Assembly (NCBI GenBank): GCA_000697055.1
Contig: JNDT01001729.1
Span: 1-64,000 of the forward strand
Direction: 5' to 3'
Source of the DNA: Saksenaea vasiformis B4078
Lineage: Eukaryota; Mucoromycota; Mucoromycetes; Mucorales; Saksenaeaceae
Length of the DNA: 64,000 bases
Below, one piece after another: positions 45,667 to 58,900 of the stretch; position 1 is the first letter of the stretch; each line of letters opens with the position of its first letter. A model generated the notes under the pieces. That model ran no database searches. It was given only the letters and a program-made list of their open reading frames with translations, and had not been told where the DNA came from. Both the position numbers and the translations under genes were made by a program.

Positions 45667-47548
45667 ATGCCACACGATAGTTGTCGCGTTTGTTCTGCTA
45701 AGCAACAAGCTTCATCTTTTCTTAAAAGGTTCTCTCCTCCACCAGAAACATCCAAATCGACTTCGATCTTGCAAAATCATCATCATCATCATCATGGACA
45801 GAAAGTAACAGAGAAACATGCCAAACGAGCTTCAGCACCTACGTTTAGCCGATTACAATCTGTCAAATTGCAATTGATCGCATCGGTTTCTACGATACGG
45901 AAACCTAGAGATACCCCACATCAAACCAACAAGCATCAACCTACGGACAAAACTCCCAGTAGCGATAGTAGTAATAATAACAACAACAACAACAACAACA
46001 GGAGGAAAGCGATGTTGTCGCCGCCATGTACATATCTTCACAAAGTTAGTCATCCTTCAAAAACGGAGACGCATGCATGCATTGATTCTCAACCTGCCGG
46101 TCCACCAAAAAATTCCTCTCCACGACCTATCATCCCGTATGTGAAAGACGAGAAAAAACAAAAGCTTGGTTTACGCAAAACAACAACTTGTTCGCTTGAT
46201 CGTACTCGCAGCCGAAGTAGCAGCATAAGCGCAGGCTCCTCTAGTGCCAGCAGTTCGTCAGCTAAGACAATTCCACATACGGGTGGGTTGTCCGAGTTTG
46301 AAAAGTCGGATCCAATACCAGCGCTATCTTTTAGCACGATGATCTCTTCGACGCCTCCTCCTCTTCCTCAGCCATTTACACCCAAGGCATTGAACAGAAT
46401 TATGCCTGATCGAACATTACTTCCTTTTGTCAACCGTGCTGGACACGGGTCTTCTCCTAAATCATCATCGCCATCATCACTACCACCACGACCTTTATTT
46501 TTGCCTTCTAGCACCAAATCACCACGATCTAATACACGGGTTCTTTTTGGAAGATCAGATTTCCAGAAGAAAGAACTAAAAGCCGTTGCTGTTTGGCGCA
46601 ATGTTGTGTCTCGTTTACAGTACGAGGAACTGTCGGTAAGGTTTCTTTTCTTTTTTTTTTTTTCCAAACAAGAATTTTTTGCTAATAATTAGATACTTAT
46701 ATTTTCTTCTTTGGGATTAGCCTCCACGCCCTCTCACTGTCAAGGATGCAGCACTTGCTAAATTTGTCATTCTCGAACTATATACAACAGAACGTTCTTA
46801 TCATCGTCTTCTTTCCATGATTCAAACGGTAAGGAAGAAGAAGAAGAGAAGAAAAGAGAGAGAAAATAAAATAGATGAGTATCGAGAGAGAGAAACTCAT
46901 TTCCCCGTTCCTCTCCTTTTCTAGAAATATGCAGAGCCAATTGCGCAAGCCAGTAAAGCTAAAAATCCATTGATTAGACCTTCCGATCTTCCCGCGCTGT
47001 TCCGTTATTTACCCGACATGATTGCGTTGTCAGAGAAAATCCTTGGTCATTTCGAACCAAGCCATCGTTGGCGGGATATGCGACCGATTCATGTAGGACG
47101 CATATTTCGACAACTTGAACACGACCTTGTCACTTTTTTACGTTATGCAACGCATTACCAGGCAAATATAAAGGCGATTCGACGTGCCTGTAATAGTGTT
47201 GTCGTCCTCAAGATTGAACAGGTAAGAAAGAAAGAAAGAGAGAAAGAAAGAAACAAATAAAAGAAATTGATGTAAAATGTAGGAGTCTTTGCGACGGCAC
47301 GAGACGAATCGTATGGGTATCGCTGATTTTCTAATTGCACCGTTCCAACGCGTTCCACGGTACTGTCTTTTAATCAAAGGTGACAAAAAGGATGTGTTAC
47401 TCTGGAATGGTACTAACCCGAGATGGTAGATCTTTTGAAGCACACCAGTCCATCTGATGCACACTATGAAGAGTTGGACAATGCGCGGAAAATGTTAACC
47501 GGTTTAGCCGTTGCTATGGATTCTTGCACAAAAGCGTCACCATCCTAA
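45667..47548 (+). CDS. DH-domain protein (putative RhoGEF)
   Basis: Exons 45667..46635, 46721..46828, 46925..47221, 47283..47379, 47430..47548; 529 residues. The first 300 residues are low-complexity (Ser/Pro/Thr-rich, a His run, an Asn run) and basic. The C-terminal 200 residues form a DH (Dbl-homology) domain: CR1 AKFVILELYTTERSYHRLL, the helix with NRMGIADFLIAPFQRVPRYC (CR3), and LLIKDLLKHTSPSDAHYEEL. DH domains exchange nucleotide on Rho/Cdc42 GTPases, which direct polar growth. The frame stops right after the DH domain with no PH domain, which usually follows in Dbl proteins. Membrane recruitment may instead use the basic N-terminal half (inference). Confidence 0.85.
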
Positions 47549-48848
47549 ACAACAACCAAAAAAAAAAAGAACGTTTTCCAATGATATGGTGTGCCTGTTG
47601 TTATTCTACCGTGTATGTGTGTATATATGTTTATTGAAGTTTCCATTAACGGGGAGGAAGAAGAGAGAGCGTGTGTGGTGAGGGAAAGGGATATTTTGGG
47701 GGAGAAGGGGGGTGGGGCGAAGTGGAAAAGGGTTGCTAAGAAATGGCGGGCGGGGCATGGATAGGAGAAGCTTTTTTCTTGTGATGAGAGACTTTCAATG
47801 GCAAAAGAGTCTAGCTCTATCTGAAACTTCAACTAACTACGGATGACTTGTTCCCTTTATAAAATATACATTTTTGTTTTTTATTTTTATTTTTTATTTC
47901 CTCCGTTCTGTTTCAAGGCATAAACAAAAGATATATATATGTGTGTGTGTTCGAGGTATGTTAAAAACGGAGGTTATCTTGATATGGATAAAAAAAAAAA
48001 GGATAATCGGCGTTTCTTTTGATAAAATGGGCGGAGCGAGGCATCGGAGGAAAGAAGAGAGAGTATAAAGTTGTCGAACAGGGTGATGTGTAACGAAGAA
48101 GTTGATTTGCTGACTCAGGCACGTGAGTGAACTCAGTGAAACAAATGAAGACGATCACTGTGTGTAGTAGTATAATAATGGGAATACCCATTTTTTCATC
48201 AATGGCTATTGGTGGATTAAATGACAAAGGAATGATGGAACGCCGAGACACAGGTAGAAAGAGAGAGACACACACGCACACGCTTACACACACGCACACA
48301 CACACACACACAAGAGAGAGAGAGAGTTGATAGATAAGTTTATGCGCAAAAAAAAGTGAACAAAAGGAGGGCATGCATTTGTTAAGGAAACACACAATTT
48401 CAGAATACGCTGGAAGTTTATACACATCATGCAATTTCATTTCTTTTCTTTTTTTCTTTAAAACTCATTCGAGAAAAAGAGAGAGACAGTTTATTCATGA
48501 CAACATCTATTCTCTTTGTGACATGACAAACAAAAAAAGAAAAAAGAAATAGTTTAAGGGAAAGGTAAAAAGAAAAAACAAGATAAAATTAGATCGGTGG
48601 TTTAAAAATGATTTATCTTTTGGTACAACGCACTTGCCCTAGTTTTTGTCAGTGCCGAGATTGAATACCTTCTTTTATTTTCCCTTTCTTTTTTTTTTCT
48701 TCTCTCTCTCTCTCTCTCTCTCTTCCTTTCTTTTCTTTTCCTCTTTTTTTTTTTTGAATGATTTCCATTGTACAAGTAATAGTCATCCCTTTCTAGTTAT
48801 TTTGTTGTTTTTCTTCTTTTCTTGTTTTATATTTTGCATACAAAAAAG
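47549..48848. other. 1.3-kb intergenic region with microsatellites
   Basis: It contains A/T-rich runs, a mixed (AC)n/(GA)n block at 48262-48328, and a pyrimidine-rich stretch (48670-48760) ahead of the chitin synthase start. No coding frame is convincing. Confidence 0.5.
48262..48328. repeat. Compound (AC)n(AG)n microsatellite
   Basis: Interrupted AC units followed by AG units. Confidence 0.85.
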
Positions 48849-51800
48849 ATGTCTACAAGACCATCATCATATACACCGACTTTAAATCGAAATCTTTCTT
48901 TGGCTTCACATAGTTCATCTTCCAATGAAGAACCTCCTTTAGTTTCTGATACACTTCAATTTAACAAACCTAAACGTAACAAATCACTTGTACGCCCCGA
49001 ACGTGAACGTATTGACCCAAACCATCGACAATATCATTATCGACAAGCTACTATCAATCGAGGATCTGAACATGTACAACCTAGTACTACCGGTAATCAA
49101 CCTACAAGAAGACGTACACTTGAAAGAATTCCTCCTCCTCCTACTACTACTGCTACTCGTCGTCAATCTGTACCAAGACGTGGAAGAAGTATTTTAGGAA
49201 GAGAAGAAGAAGGAACAAAACTTCAAGACACCATCCTTCTTGATCAACCTATCGAATCAAATAGAAAATGTTTACCAGATCCATGGTTAACTTATTGTCG
49301 TCTTATTACCTGTTGTTTCCCAAAACCTCTCTTGCGTCTCGCAGGTAAAAAGTAATCTAATCTTTTTCTGGTTAACTGATTTTTTTTTCTTCTTTTTATA
49401 GGTATTCCAGATGGTCCTGCTCAGTTAGCATGGCGAGAAAAAATAGGTCTTGTTTCATTTATTCTCCTTATCATGGCTTTTGTGGGCTTTTTGACATTTG
49501 GCTTTACTCAGGCCGTTTGTCCAAAACCTCCGCTAAGTCTTCATGGAGGTGAAATTAGTCCTGGTTATCTTGTTATTCATGGCTGGGCCTACATGTTATC
49601 TAACTGGAAAGACCATCCGCCGATCTCTGGCGCCACCAATGGTTCCACCAATGTACTTTATCCCCCCATCAATGGCGGTGGCATGGACGCCTCCTTTCTC
49701 TTTCAGGATGCACAAGCCGCCTGCGCCGACGTATTCCTTCCCAAAAATGACCCTCAGCCCACTTACTTCCCGTGTCAACTATTCAATCCCAATACAACAA
49801 TTCCTCCCGATCCCTCCACATTTACAAACAGAACGAGTTGTCACTCCCCCTCCGGCCTGAATCTCTACAGACAGTTTGAAACTGAAGGTGTACCTAAACC
49901 CGACAATGCTGGCTTTGACAAAGCTGCACGCGTTTACTACGAATGGAACGACATTAACTCCACAAACCACCTCATGGTCTTCAACGGGTAAAATAAGAAA
50001 AGAAAGAAAAAGAAAATCAATCAATCACTCACTCACTCACTAACACATATATATACACTGTCGCCAGGGATGTACTGAATTTGGCATTGTTACAATCCAT
50101 TCCTACCTCTTATTTTGGTTTCCAGCCCGGTGGTCTTGTCGAACAGGTTTTGGCTGACATGGATTCATTCGGAGGTAAAGATATGACCCGACATATCACC
50201 GCCCAACGCGGTCCCGGTACCCTCATACCATGGGAAAGAGAAGCCGAGTGTCTCGTTGCAACCATCAAAGTTGGCTCACTTGAGACACTAAGTATTGGAT
50301 GCATGGCCTCCGAAATTGTGCTCTACATATCCCTCGTCGTCATTCTAGGTGTGATAGTCACCAAGTTTGTTTTGGCTGTCATCTTTGGTTGGTTCCTTTC
50401 CTGGCGACTTGGCAATTTCAAGGAAGGCAATTCTTACGCCGCCCGAATGCAACGCGAAGCGGAAATCGAAAATTGGGCCCAAAATATCCACACGGCTGCA
50501 CCCATCGCCACACCAAGGACCGTCCCCTCGGTTTATTTCAACCAACAAAACAAACGCAAATCTCTATTTCCACAAACATCTCGATTTACCCAACCAGAAC
50601 ATGGATCGACACGTTTCGATACCGTCGACAAATCACCATCTCCTCTATGGAAGGCCTCCTCAACGTAAGTAACTATAAACCCCCACAAAAAAGAAAAAAC
50701 AGATTTACCCTATGCACGTTTCGGCCTTTTTTTTTTCTTTCTAATTTCCTCTTTTTCTTTTCTTTTTTTTTTTAACAAAAAGGGCTCTTTCTGGAGGAGC
50801 GGGTAGTCGTCCGGGCTCAGCCTACTTTGGATCTGGTCGATTCTATGGTGGTGACAACAGCAGTCTTCGATTGTCCAGTGCGCGTCTTTCCACGTTTCTA
50901 ACTCCTCGCCCCTCTTTCTCCGCCGCCTCCTCCTCTGATGGAAACAGTGGCGAAAACAATGGAAGCATCTGTCCCTTCCCATTATCTCCCCATGTCGTTC
51001 CACAACCTTCGGCCGATTATATGCCTTTTAACTTCCCTCTAGCCCATACCATTTGTCTTGTTACTTGCTATTCGGAAGGAAAAGATGGTATCCGAACAAC
51101 CCTGGACTCCATTGCCACAAGTGATTATCCAAATTCACACAAAATGATCCTGGTCGTATGTGATGGTTTGATTACCGGTTCCGGCAACAGCAAATCGACC
51201 CCGGATATTTGTGTGGATATGATGCGCGATCTGATCAAGCCACGCGAGGAAGTCGAAGCCTTGTCCTACGTTGCTATCGCCGATGGTGCCAAACGTAACA
51301 ACATGGCCAAGGTCTATGCAGGTTACTATCGTTATGACGATGAAACCGTCGCCCCCGAACACCAACAACGCGTACCAATGGTCACCATCGTTAAATGCGG
51401 TACGCCCGATCAACAACACGAAGCCAAGCCTGGCAACCGTGGTAAACGCGATAGTCAGATTGTGCTTATGCAATTTTTGCAAAAAGTCATGTTTGACGAA
51501 CGCTTGACCACCATGGAATACGAATTTTTTAACGCTATTTGGCGCGTCACCGGCGTTCCTCCCGATAGTTATGAAATCTGCCTCATGGTGGATGCGGACA
51601 CAAAAGTATACCCCGACGCCCTTTCCCGATTGATCTCCTGTGCAGTGAAAGATCCAGATATCTCCGGTTTATGCGGTGAGACCAAAATTGCAAACAAAAC
51701 AGACAGCTGGGTCAGCATGATACAAGGTAAAAAGAAAAAAAAAGAAAAAAAGAAAGAAATGGTATTCATAACTAACCTGGAACACGCTTAGTATTTGAAT

Positions 51801-53181
51801 ATTTCATCTCCCATCATCAGACAAAAGCATTTGAATCCATCTTTGGTGGTGTTACCTGTCTTCCCGGCTGTTTCTGTATGTACCGTATCAAGGCGCCCAA
51901 GGGTCCCAATGGCTACTGGGTACCGATCCTTGCCAATCCAGACATTGTAGAACATTACTCTGAAAACGTTGTGGACACATTGCACAAGAAAAATCTGCTG
52001 TTGCTCGGTGAGGATCGTTATCTCTCCACATTGATGTTACGGACATTTCCAAACCGAAAAATGGTCTTTGTACCACAGGCAGTGTAAGTATAACCCCATT
52101 TTCCATAACTCTAAGTTATCGCCGAACACGGAAACTCAACATTCTTCTTCTTTCTTCCAATAGATGTAAGACCGTTGTACCCGATACGTTCATGGTACTA
52201 TTATCACAGCGACGACGATGGATCAACTCCACTATCCATAATTTAATGGAACTCTTGTTTGTTCATGACCTTTGCGGTACCTTTTGTTTTTCCATGCAGT
52301 TTGTGGTCTTTATGGAACTTGTTGGTACCTTGGCTCTTCCTGCTGCCATCTCTTTCACGCTCTATTTGATTATTCTCGCCATTCTCGGAAAACCGGCTCT
52401 GATTCCTCTGATTTTGTTGGCGCTTATTCTGGGTCTTCCAGCTGTCCTCATTGTGATGACCAGTCGCAAGGTGGTGTATGTCGGCTGGATGATCGTTTAT
52501 CTCTTCAGCTTGCCCATCTGGAACTTTGTACTGCCGACTTACGCCTACTGGCATTTTGACGACTTTTCCTGGGGTGACACACGCAAAGTGGAAGGAAGCG
52601 AGAAAGATACCGGTCATGGTGATAAAGAAGGCGAATTTGATAGCAGTCAGATCACCATGAAGAAATGGAGCGAATACGAGAAAGAACGACGCGTCAAACT
52701 CGCGGTAGCCAACAACATGCCTATTCCTCGGTTCGTGGAGAGACCTCGTAGTGTTGATGTCTTCCGTGAATCCCTTTTGTTGAAGCGTTACAGCAAACCC
52801 GGTTCCGACGGATCAAATGAAAGCGAGGTACCCCTGACCCAGATGGAATTCTCGCCTGCTGGTCTTGACAAACGACTGAAATCCGAATCCACTTCGCCAC
52901 TGTTACGAACAACCGTTCAGCTGATAGATAAAGAAGTACCGATGACAACTCTGCGTCATTGTACATACAGTGAAGTCAATAACGATTCAACAGAGGAGAT
53001 AAAAAAGGAAGAAACCACATCGCATGTTACTACTACGCTTTCGGCAGAATGGTCTTCTGATAGCTGGAGACAACCTCATGAGGAGAAGAAGGATTCTTCA
53101 GATAATAAAGCTGATCCATCCGATCAAGCGAAACCACTACCACCACCTCCACCACCACCTCATGCAACAAATCCTGAATAA
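48849..53181 (+). CDS. Chitin synthase, Chs3-like (class IV type)
   Basis: Exons 48849..49344, 49402..49987, 50068..50664, 50783..51726, 51792..52083, 52164..53181; 1310 residues. It has a long Arg/Ser-rich cytosolic N-terminus and a first hydrophobic segment ([20 protein letters not shown]). A large extracytosolic loop resembles the class IV region, and a second membrane segment is at [20 protein letters not shown]. The GT2 catalytic domain follows, with [20 protein letters not shown], the LLGEDRYLS motif and the QRRRWINST product-binding motif, then a cluster of helices and an acidic/Pro-rich tail. There is no myosin head, so it is not class V/VII. It makes cell-wall chitin at the plasma membrane. 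The class is inferred from motif order and length, not from a tree. Confidence 0.93.
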
Positions 53182-53214
53182 TAAAATCATACTCATCATA
53201 ATAAAAAAATAAAT
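53176..53214 (+). terminator. AATAAA-rich 3' end of the chitin synthase gene
   Basis: The sequence after the stop contains aataaaa and aaataaataag within 35 bp, plausible polyadenylation signals. Confidence 0.45.
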
Positions 53215-54404
53215 AAGAACTTAACTGCGCTCCTTATTAACTACTACTACAAAGAGTGAGTGACTCTTTGCTTTTCAGTGGAAACAGGGGAACCTGTCGG
53301 TGGTCATCATCATCATCCTAGATTTACACCGAGGCTTTGTCAGTGGAAGCAAGCAAAACATGCACGCACGCGCGCTCCGTCTCTCTCTGTGTGTCTCTGT
53401 CTCTCTGTCTCTCTCTTTCTTTCTCTTAGGGGATGAAGCAAAAAAAAAACTGTGGCAATCGACATGGTAACAATGAAACGACTAATACAGCCAGTAACCT
53501 TTTTGTTCGTGTTTATAGAAAGAAAAGAAAAAAAAGAGAGAGAGACAAGCCTAATTCACATTACCATAACAGGATGTGTGCCTCTTCCCCGTTAAACCAA
53601 ACCACCACCTGCGCATCCTTTCCAATATTATTATTTGTTGATATGAGGAGTCATTTTCATTTAGTTTTTTTTTTTCTTGTCTCGCTCTTTCTCTCTCACT
53701 CATGGCATGGTATTCATAAAGAACTCGTGATAAAAAGAATTTAATAACATTAATGTTTGCAATTCCCCATTCACCGAAACACGCAAAACTTTTTTTCTTT
53801 TCTTTTATCGGTTTGACTCATTTCTGTCATTAGACCTCCTACACGGGATCAATGACTCCCGGTCATAAAATAGAACAAACCCCAACCATCACGGACAAGG
53901 AAAATGCCATGTAATGCTTCACTTATTTATTCCGGATGAACTGCAACCGACAAGTTATATTTTAATACGGACTGCCGCTTAGAAAGCTTATTGGAAAATG
54001 ACATAGACTCCGGATGGAATCCAAGTGATTTCCCTATGGAAAAGAGGCACTTTGTACCAAATATGGAATCCGTGACTTACCTTTGAGGGTTCAGACACAA
54101 AGATTGTCTGTGCGGGGGGGACCTTTGTTCCTAAAAGAAAAGAAAAAAAAACCAACTTACTTTGCCCATTCCTCATTGCAAACCATTACGTTTCATTTTG
54201 CTTGGTCTCTTTTCTTTTTTGTTGCTTTTGTTATATTGTTTAACCTGCATTCTTATTCATTTGTATGTATTAGTCGTCTCTCTGTGTGTAAAAAAAAATT
54301 GATTGTTCTTTTTTGGAGATAAGGTACCAAAAAGTTTGATTAAAATTCGTCTCCGTTCTTTTTCGCTTAGGCGTTTTTCAATAATTTTTGAATTTTTCCC
54401 AGAT
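53182..54404. other. 1.2-kb intergenic region
   Basis: A (CT)n/(GT)n-rich stretch lies near 53376-53425. A minus-strand frame at 53988-54176 and a plus frame at about 54000-54100 look faintly protein-like but cannot be spliced into a sound model. No RNA gene seen. Confidence 0.45.
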
Positions 54405-55483
54405 ATGGTACGTTTCCCGTATTTGTATACTTTTTGGATGCAGCTAAACTGTTTAGAAAATCGAAAAACATATTCAAATTGTATCGTCCAATACGATCAT
54501 CCCCTCCCGTTCGACGCAAGACAGTCTATGGCGTTCATGGAAAGTTTACATTCGTCCTATTGAACGCGATAAACAGGCGGCATTATGTCGGTATGTGGAT
54601 CATGTCGAATACATCTTGCACGAGTCTTTTGAAACGCCACACGTCGGTAAGTTTACTCCTCTTTCAGCTAACAATAGGATAACCCTCTTCTTACTCTGTT
54701 AAGTTTGTACGGAGGAACCCTATGTGCTTGAACAAGAAGGATGGGGTGAATTTGATTTGGGTATTCGTTTTCATTTTATCAATGTCGAAGAAGAACCCCA
54801 GTTGATCTGGTTCGACCTTAACTTTGCAAAACAAAAATATTCCATCTATACTACACTGGTATACACACCTTTCCTTACCACGTTAACAAAGGATAACCTG
54901 GTCAATTTTTCTATTTTAGGTCTTCCATGATCCCAGTCCTGACTTTGCCATGGTTCTTCAACCATCACCTAAAAAGCGTCGACGATCTGTAGGTGGCAGT
55001 AACCATAGTAGTAGTGGCGGCGGTGGTGGCGGCGGTAACGGCCGTGCAACAACAACAACAACAACCAATCTATTGGATTACGATACAAAATCAATGGAGA
55101 ATACAATACCTGAGGTAAAAAGTAATTTATTACTTAATACATTTTGCAATTGATTACTTCTTTTTCTTTCTTCAGGAAGTCGATGTCAAAGATCTCGCGG
55201 ATTCTTTAAAAGCATTAAACGATGATGAATTAAGAGAACTATACTTTATTATTCCTCAGTATGATACCAGAAGTATCATTGAAACAGAAGGTAAATGGAG
55301 AAGAAAAGAAAAAGACAAAAAAAGAGTGCATCCCTTTTTATTTGACCAATGTAAAAAAACCAAAAAATATTATCATTAGCTGAAATTATGTTTGATATCT
55401 ATGCCCTTGCACCACCCCTTCTGACGCGATTGTGGGAATATACGCGGGACGTCAAGCATCGACACAAGATGGAAAGACAATGA
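54405..55483 (+). CDS. YEATS-domain chromatin protein
   Basis: Exons 54405..54407, 54457..54646, 54704..54858, 54920..55114, 55176..55290, 55380..55483; 253 residues. The first coding exon is only the ATG, directly before a GTACGT donor. No other in-frame ATG lies upstream in that block. The YEATS domain spans about residues 5-130: SWKVYIRPIERD, VEYILHESFETPHVV, EGWGEFDLGIRFHF. A KKRRRS basic stretch, a Gly/Ser/Thr linker and a C-terminal helical segment (YALAPPLLTRLWEYTRDVK) follow. YEATS domains read acylated histone lysines in complexes such as NuA4, SWR1, TFIID and Ada2-type HATs. The N-terminal IVSSN.I pattern is closest to YEATS2/Yaf9-like members, but the exact complex is not determined. 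Confidence 0.85.
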
Positions 55484-55866
55484 AGATCTGAACTCTACCC
55501 TTTTCACACTCTCTCTATCTCTCTCTCTCTCTCTCTTTCTTTCGGAATCAGAAGCGTAATGACTTTTTTTTCTTTTCTCTAGTTTCTTTGATATCTCCTA
55601 AAAAAAAAGCCGTTAGCAATAAGATAGATAGGATTTCAGAACAGACCAACAGGATGGTAAATTGAGCGATGGGTTTATCAGTCTCCACTCATAATTAACC
55701 CCAAGGGGGTGTCTGTGTAGAAGGGTCAAAAAGAAAAGGGGTCCGTTTCTAGGTATATCACACGACTTGTTGTTGTATGGAGTAAATAACTGGATCAAAC
55801 AATAATTAAGCGACGGTTCTTTTTTTTACGTATTTAAAGGATCATATTTGTCAATCGCGGATAATT

Positions 55867-55916
<50 letters not shown>

Positions 55917-55993
55917 TCTCTCTTCTCTCTTCTCTTCTCTTCTCTTTTTCTTTTCTTCTTTTTCTTTTTTATTCTACTTTCTACTTTAATACC
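55484..55993. other. Intergenic region and H+-ATPase leader
   Basis: 510 bp. The last 125 bp are almost entirely pyrimidine: (CT)n from 55868 to 55910, then mixed C/T runs up to a few bases before the ATPase ATG. This is a typical leader/promoter of a highly expressed fungal gene. Confidence 0.55.
55868..55976 (+). promoter_or_regulatory. (CT)n and pyrimidine tract upstream of the H+-ATPase
   Basis: About 20 CT dinucleotides followed by further C/T-only sequence, ending about 18 bp before the start codon. CT blocks near transcription starts are known from highly expressed fungal genes. The transcription start itself is not visible. Confidence 0.5.
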
Positions 55994-58900
55994 ATGTCGG
56001 ATAATGAAAAACACGAGAAAGTGGCATTTGAGGACCATGCTCACGTGGAACATGAAGATGACATAAGTCCCGAACTAGAAGTTTTATTACACACGGACCC
56101 GGCAACGGGATTGACAAGTGCGGAAGTGGCAGAACGTCAATCAAGATTTGGATTGAACGAACTCCCAGAAAACAAAACAAATCCTTTTGTCAAGTTTTTC
56201 GGTTATTTTACCGGCCCTATATCCTATCTTATAGAAATATCATGCATCATTGCCGCCGTGGTGGGTGACTGGATTGACTTTGGCATCATCCTCGGCCTAT
56301 TAATTATCAACGCCGTCATTGGCTATATTGAAGAAGCCAAAGCCGAGTCCGCCTTGGACGCCCTACGACAGACGCTGGCTCTCAAAACGCGCAGCTGGCG
56401 AGACGGGGAACTCAGAGAAGTCGACGTCAAAGATCTGGTCCCAGGCGATGTTATTGTTTTACGTATCGGTGATATTATTCCGGCCGACGCCAGGCTGTTA
56501 GGCCTAGGTGTCAATGGCGAACAAAGCGAAGCCGAATTGCAGATCGACCAGAGTGCTTTGACAGGTGAATCGTTACCCGTTGCCAAACGCAAAGGCCATA
56601 CTGTCTACTCCTCCAGTATCGTCAAACAGGGCCAGCAGCTTGCGGTCGTTACGAAAACAGGTCCCCATACGTTTATCGGTCGTGCAGCCAATCTGATCGC
56701 CATCACCGCGGAAGAAGGCCATTTCCAGAAAATTATTGCCAAAATAGGAAACGTCTTGATTTGGTCCACCGTTGTGCTTGTGTGCATTGTCTTTGTCTAT
56801 CAAATGGTCAAGTACCGGAACACGCCAAAAGGCAACTGGAAACTCGTCTTAGAAAACTGCTTGGTGCTGACCGTCGCTGCCATTCCCGTGGGTCTGCCCA
56901 CCGTCATGTCCGTCACCATGGCTATCGGTGCCAAGCAACTTGCAGCCAAGCAGGTCATTGTGAAACGACTGACAGCTGTGGAAGAACTAGCCTCCGTCTC
57001 TGTCTTGTGTTCGGACAAGACAGGTACACTGACATTGAACGAGTTGACATTTGACGAGCCGTGGCTTACGAATGGCTATACTGCCGACGATATCTTGCTG
57101 TACTCGTTCCTTGCGGCTGAACCAGGTGCCAACGACCCCATTGAATCAGCCGTGCGTCGCGCTGCCGAATCGACGTTGGACATGCTGAAGCATCGTAAAG
57201 ACAAGCGTGAGGTGCCTGGTTACAAGGTGGTCGCGTTCCAGCCTTTCAATCCCGTTACCAAGATGACGCAGGCGACGATCCGCGATCTGTCGACCAACAC
57301 CGAGTTCTGCGTGGCCAAGGGGGCGCCGCAGGTCATCATTGGTCTGGTTGGAAATGAAAAAAACCAGGGTCAAAGGGGGGAGGAACAAGAAGAAGAACAA
57401 GAACGACAAGAAAGAAACCGCAAGACAAATGATGCAGTCCATGCAGTGAATGCGCTTGCCCGTCGTGGGCTGCGTGCATTGGGTGTGGCCAAGTCGGTCA
57501 ATGGTCGTTTCGAATTGGTGGGCATGATATCGCTTTTAGACCCTCCTCGCGAGGACTCATCAGCCACAATTGCCGCCTGCAACATGTTGGGCGTGGATGT
57601 CAAGATGATCACGGGTGATCAGTTGATTATTGCCAAAGAAGTCGCTGCCAGGTTAGGCATGGGCCGCGTGATCCTAGATGCCAACCATTTGGTGGACCCC
57701 TCCAAGTCTGAGGAGGAAGTGACAGAGCATTGTCAGCGGGCAGATGGATTTGCACAGGTGATTCCCGAACACAAATATCGCGTGGTAGAGTTGCTGCAGA
57801 ACAAAGGGTTGTTGGTGGGTATGACAGGCGACGGTGTCAACGACGCTCCTGCACTCAAGAAGGCCGATGTGGGTATCGCTGTATCTGGCTGTACAGATGC
57901 AGCGCGTTCCGCAGCAGATATTGTTTTGCTTGCACCAGGTCTTTCTACAATTACCGACGGCATTATTACTTCACGTGCGATTTTCCAACGACTCAAGTCC
58001 TACGCCCTCTACCGTATCACGTCGACTATCCATTTCCTGCTTTTCATGTTTATCATTACCCTGATTGAAGACTGGACCATGCCTGCAGTCCTGCTGATTA
58101 TGATCTGCGTCTTGGTAAAGAAAAAACCTCTCTCTCTCTCTCTCTCAAAAAAAAAAAAAAGAAAGCATTGATTAATCTATTCTGTATATAGAATGATGCG
58201 GCTACCTTGGTAATCTCAATCGATAACACTGAAATTTCCGAGCGTCCCGACAAATGGCGTATTGGTCAGCTCCTGACACTTTCCACCGTGCTCGCTGTGC
58301 TTCTTGCAGCCTTGTCCTTTGGTCATTTCTACGTGGCACGCGATGTCTTTGGCGTTACAGGCAACGAGTTGCATTCCATTATGTATCTTCATATTTCATC
58401 AGGCAAGCAATTAAAAAAGGAAAAGAAAAAAAAAGGGATTACAGGCATTTATGTTGGTTTTTTTTTTTTTATTGATACATCCAATATATATTTTACATAT
58501 TCTATCTATCACCACCACCACCACAACAACAACAACGACGACAACAACAATAGCACCACACTTTGTTATTTTCTCCACTCGGGTGCCGGGCTTCTGGTGG
58601 CAAAACATCCCGCACTGGATATTTGCGGTGTGTATTATCGGCACTCAAATCGTTGCATTGTTTTTTTCGGTCTATGGCGTCTTTGGAGAACGTGAAGGAG
58701 TCGCCCCTTGTGGCTATGGTTGGGGACTCTCCGTATTGGCAGTCTCACTTGTGTACTTTATGTTACTGGATATCGTTAAAGTGTACATCATGCGTGTCTG
58801 GAATTTTGAGTTAACGGCTAAACTGGTTCCAACCAATTCTCGTCGAACCAAGTTGAGTCAACGCCAAATAGCAGACCAACGCAAACAGAAGGTGGACGCG

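Noticed and set aside
48262..48328. Direct repeats resembling a CRISPR array
   Set aside because: Simple dinucleotide microsatellite with no spacers; other AC/CT/GA tracts were dismissed for the same reason.
53988..54176. Possible small spliced minus-strand gene (MRNGQ...)
   Set aside because: It needs a 30-nt intron, shorter than any supported here, and the product matches nothing.
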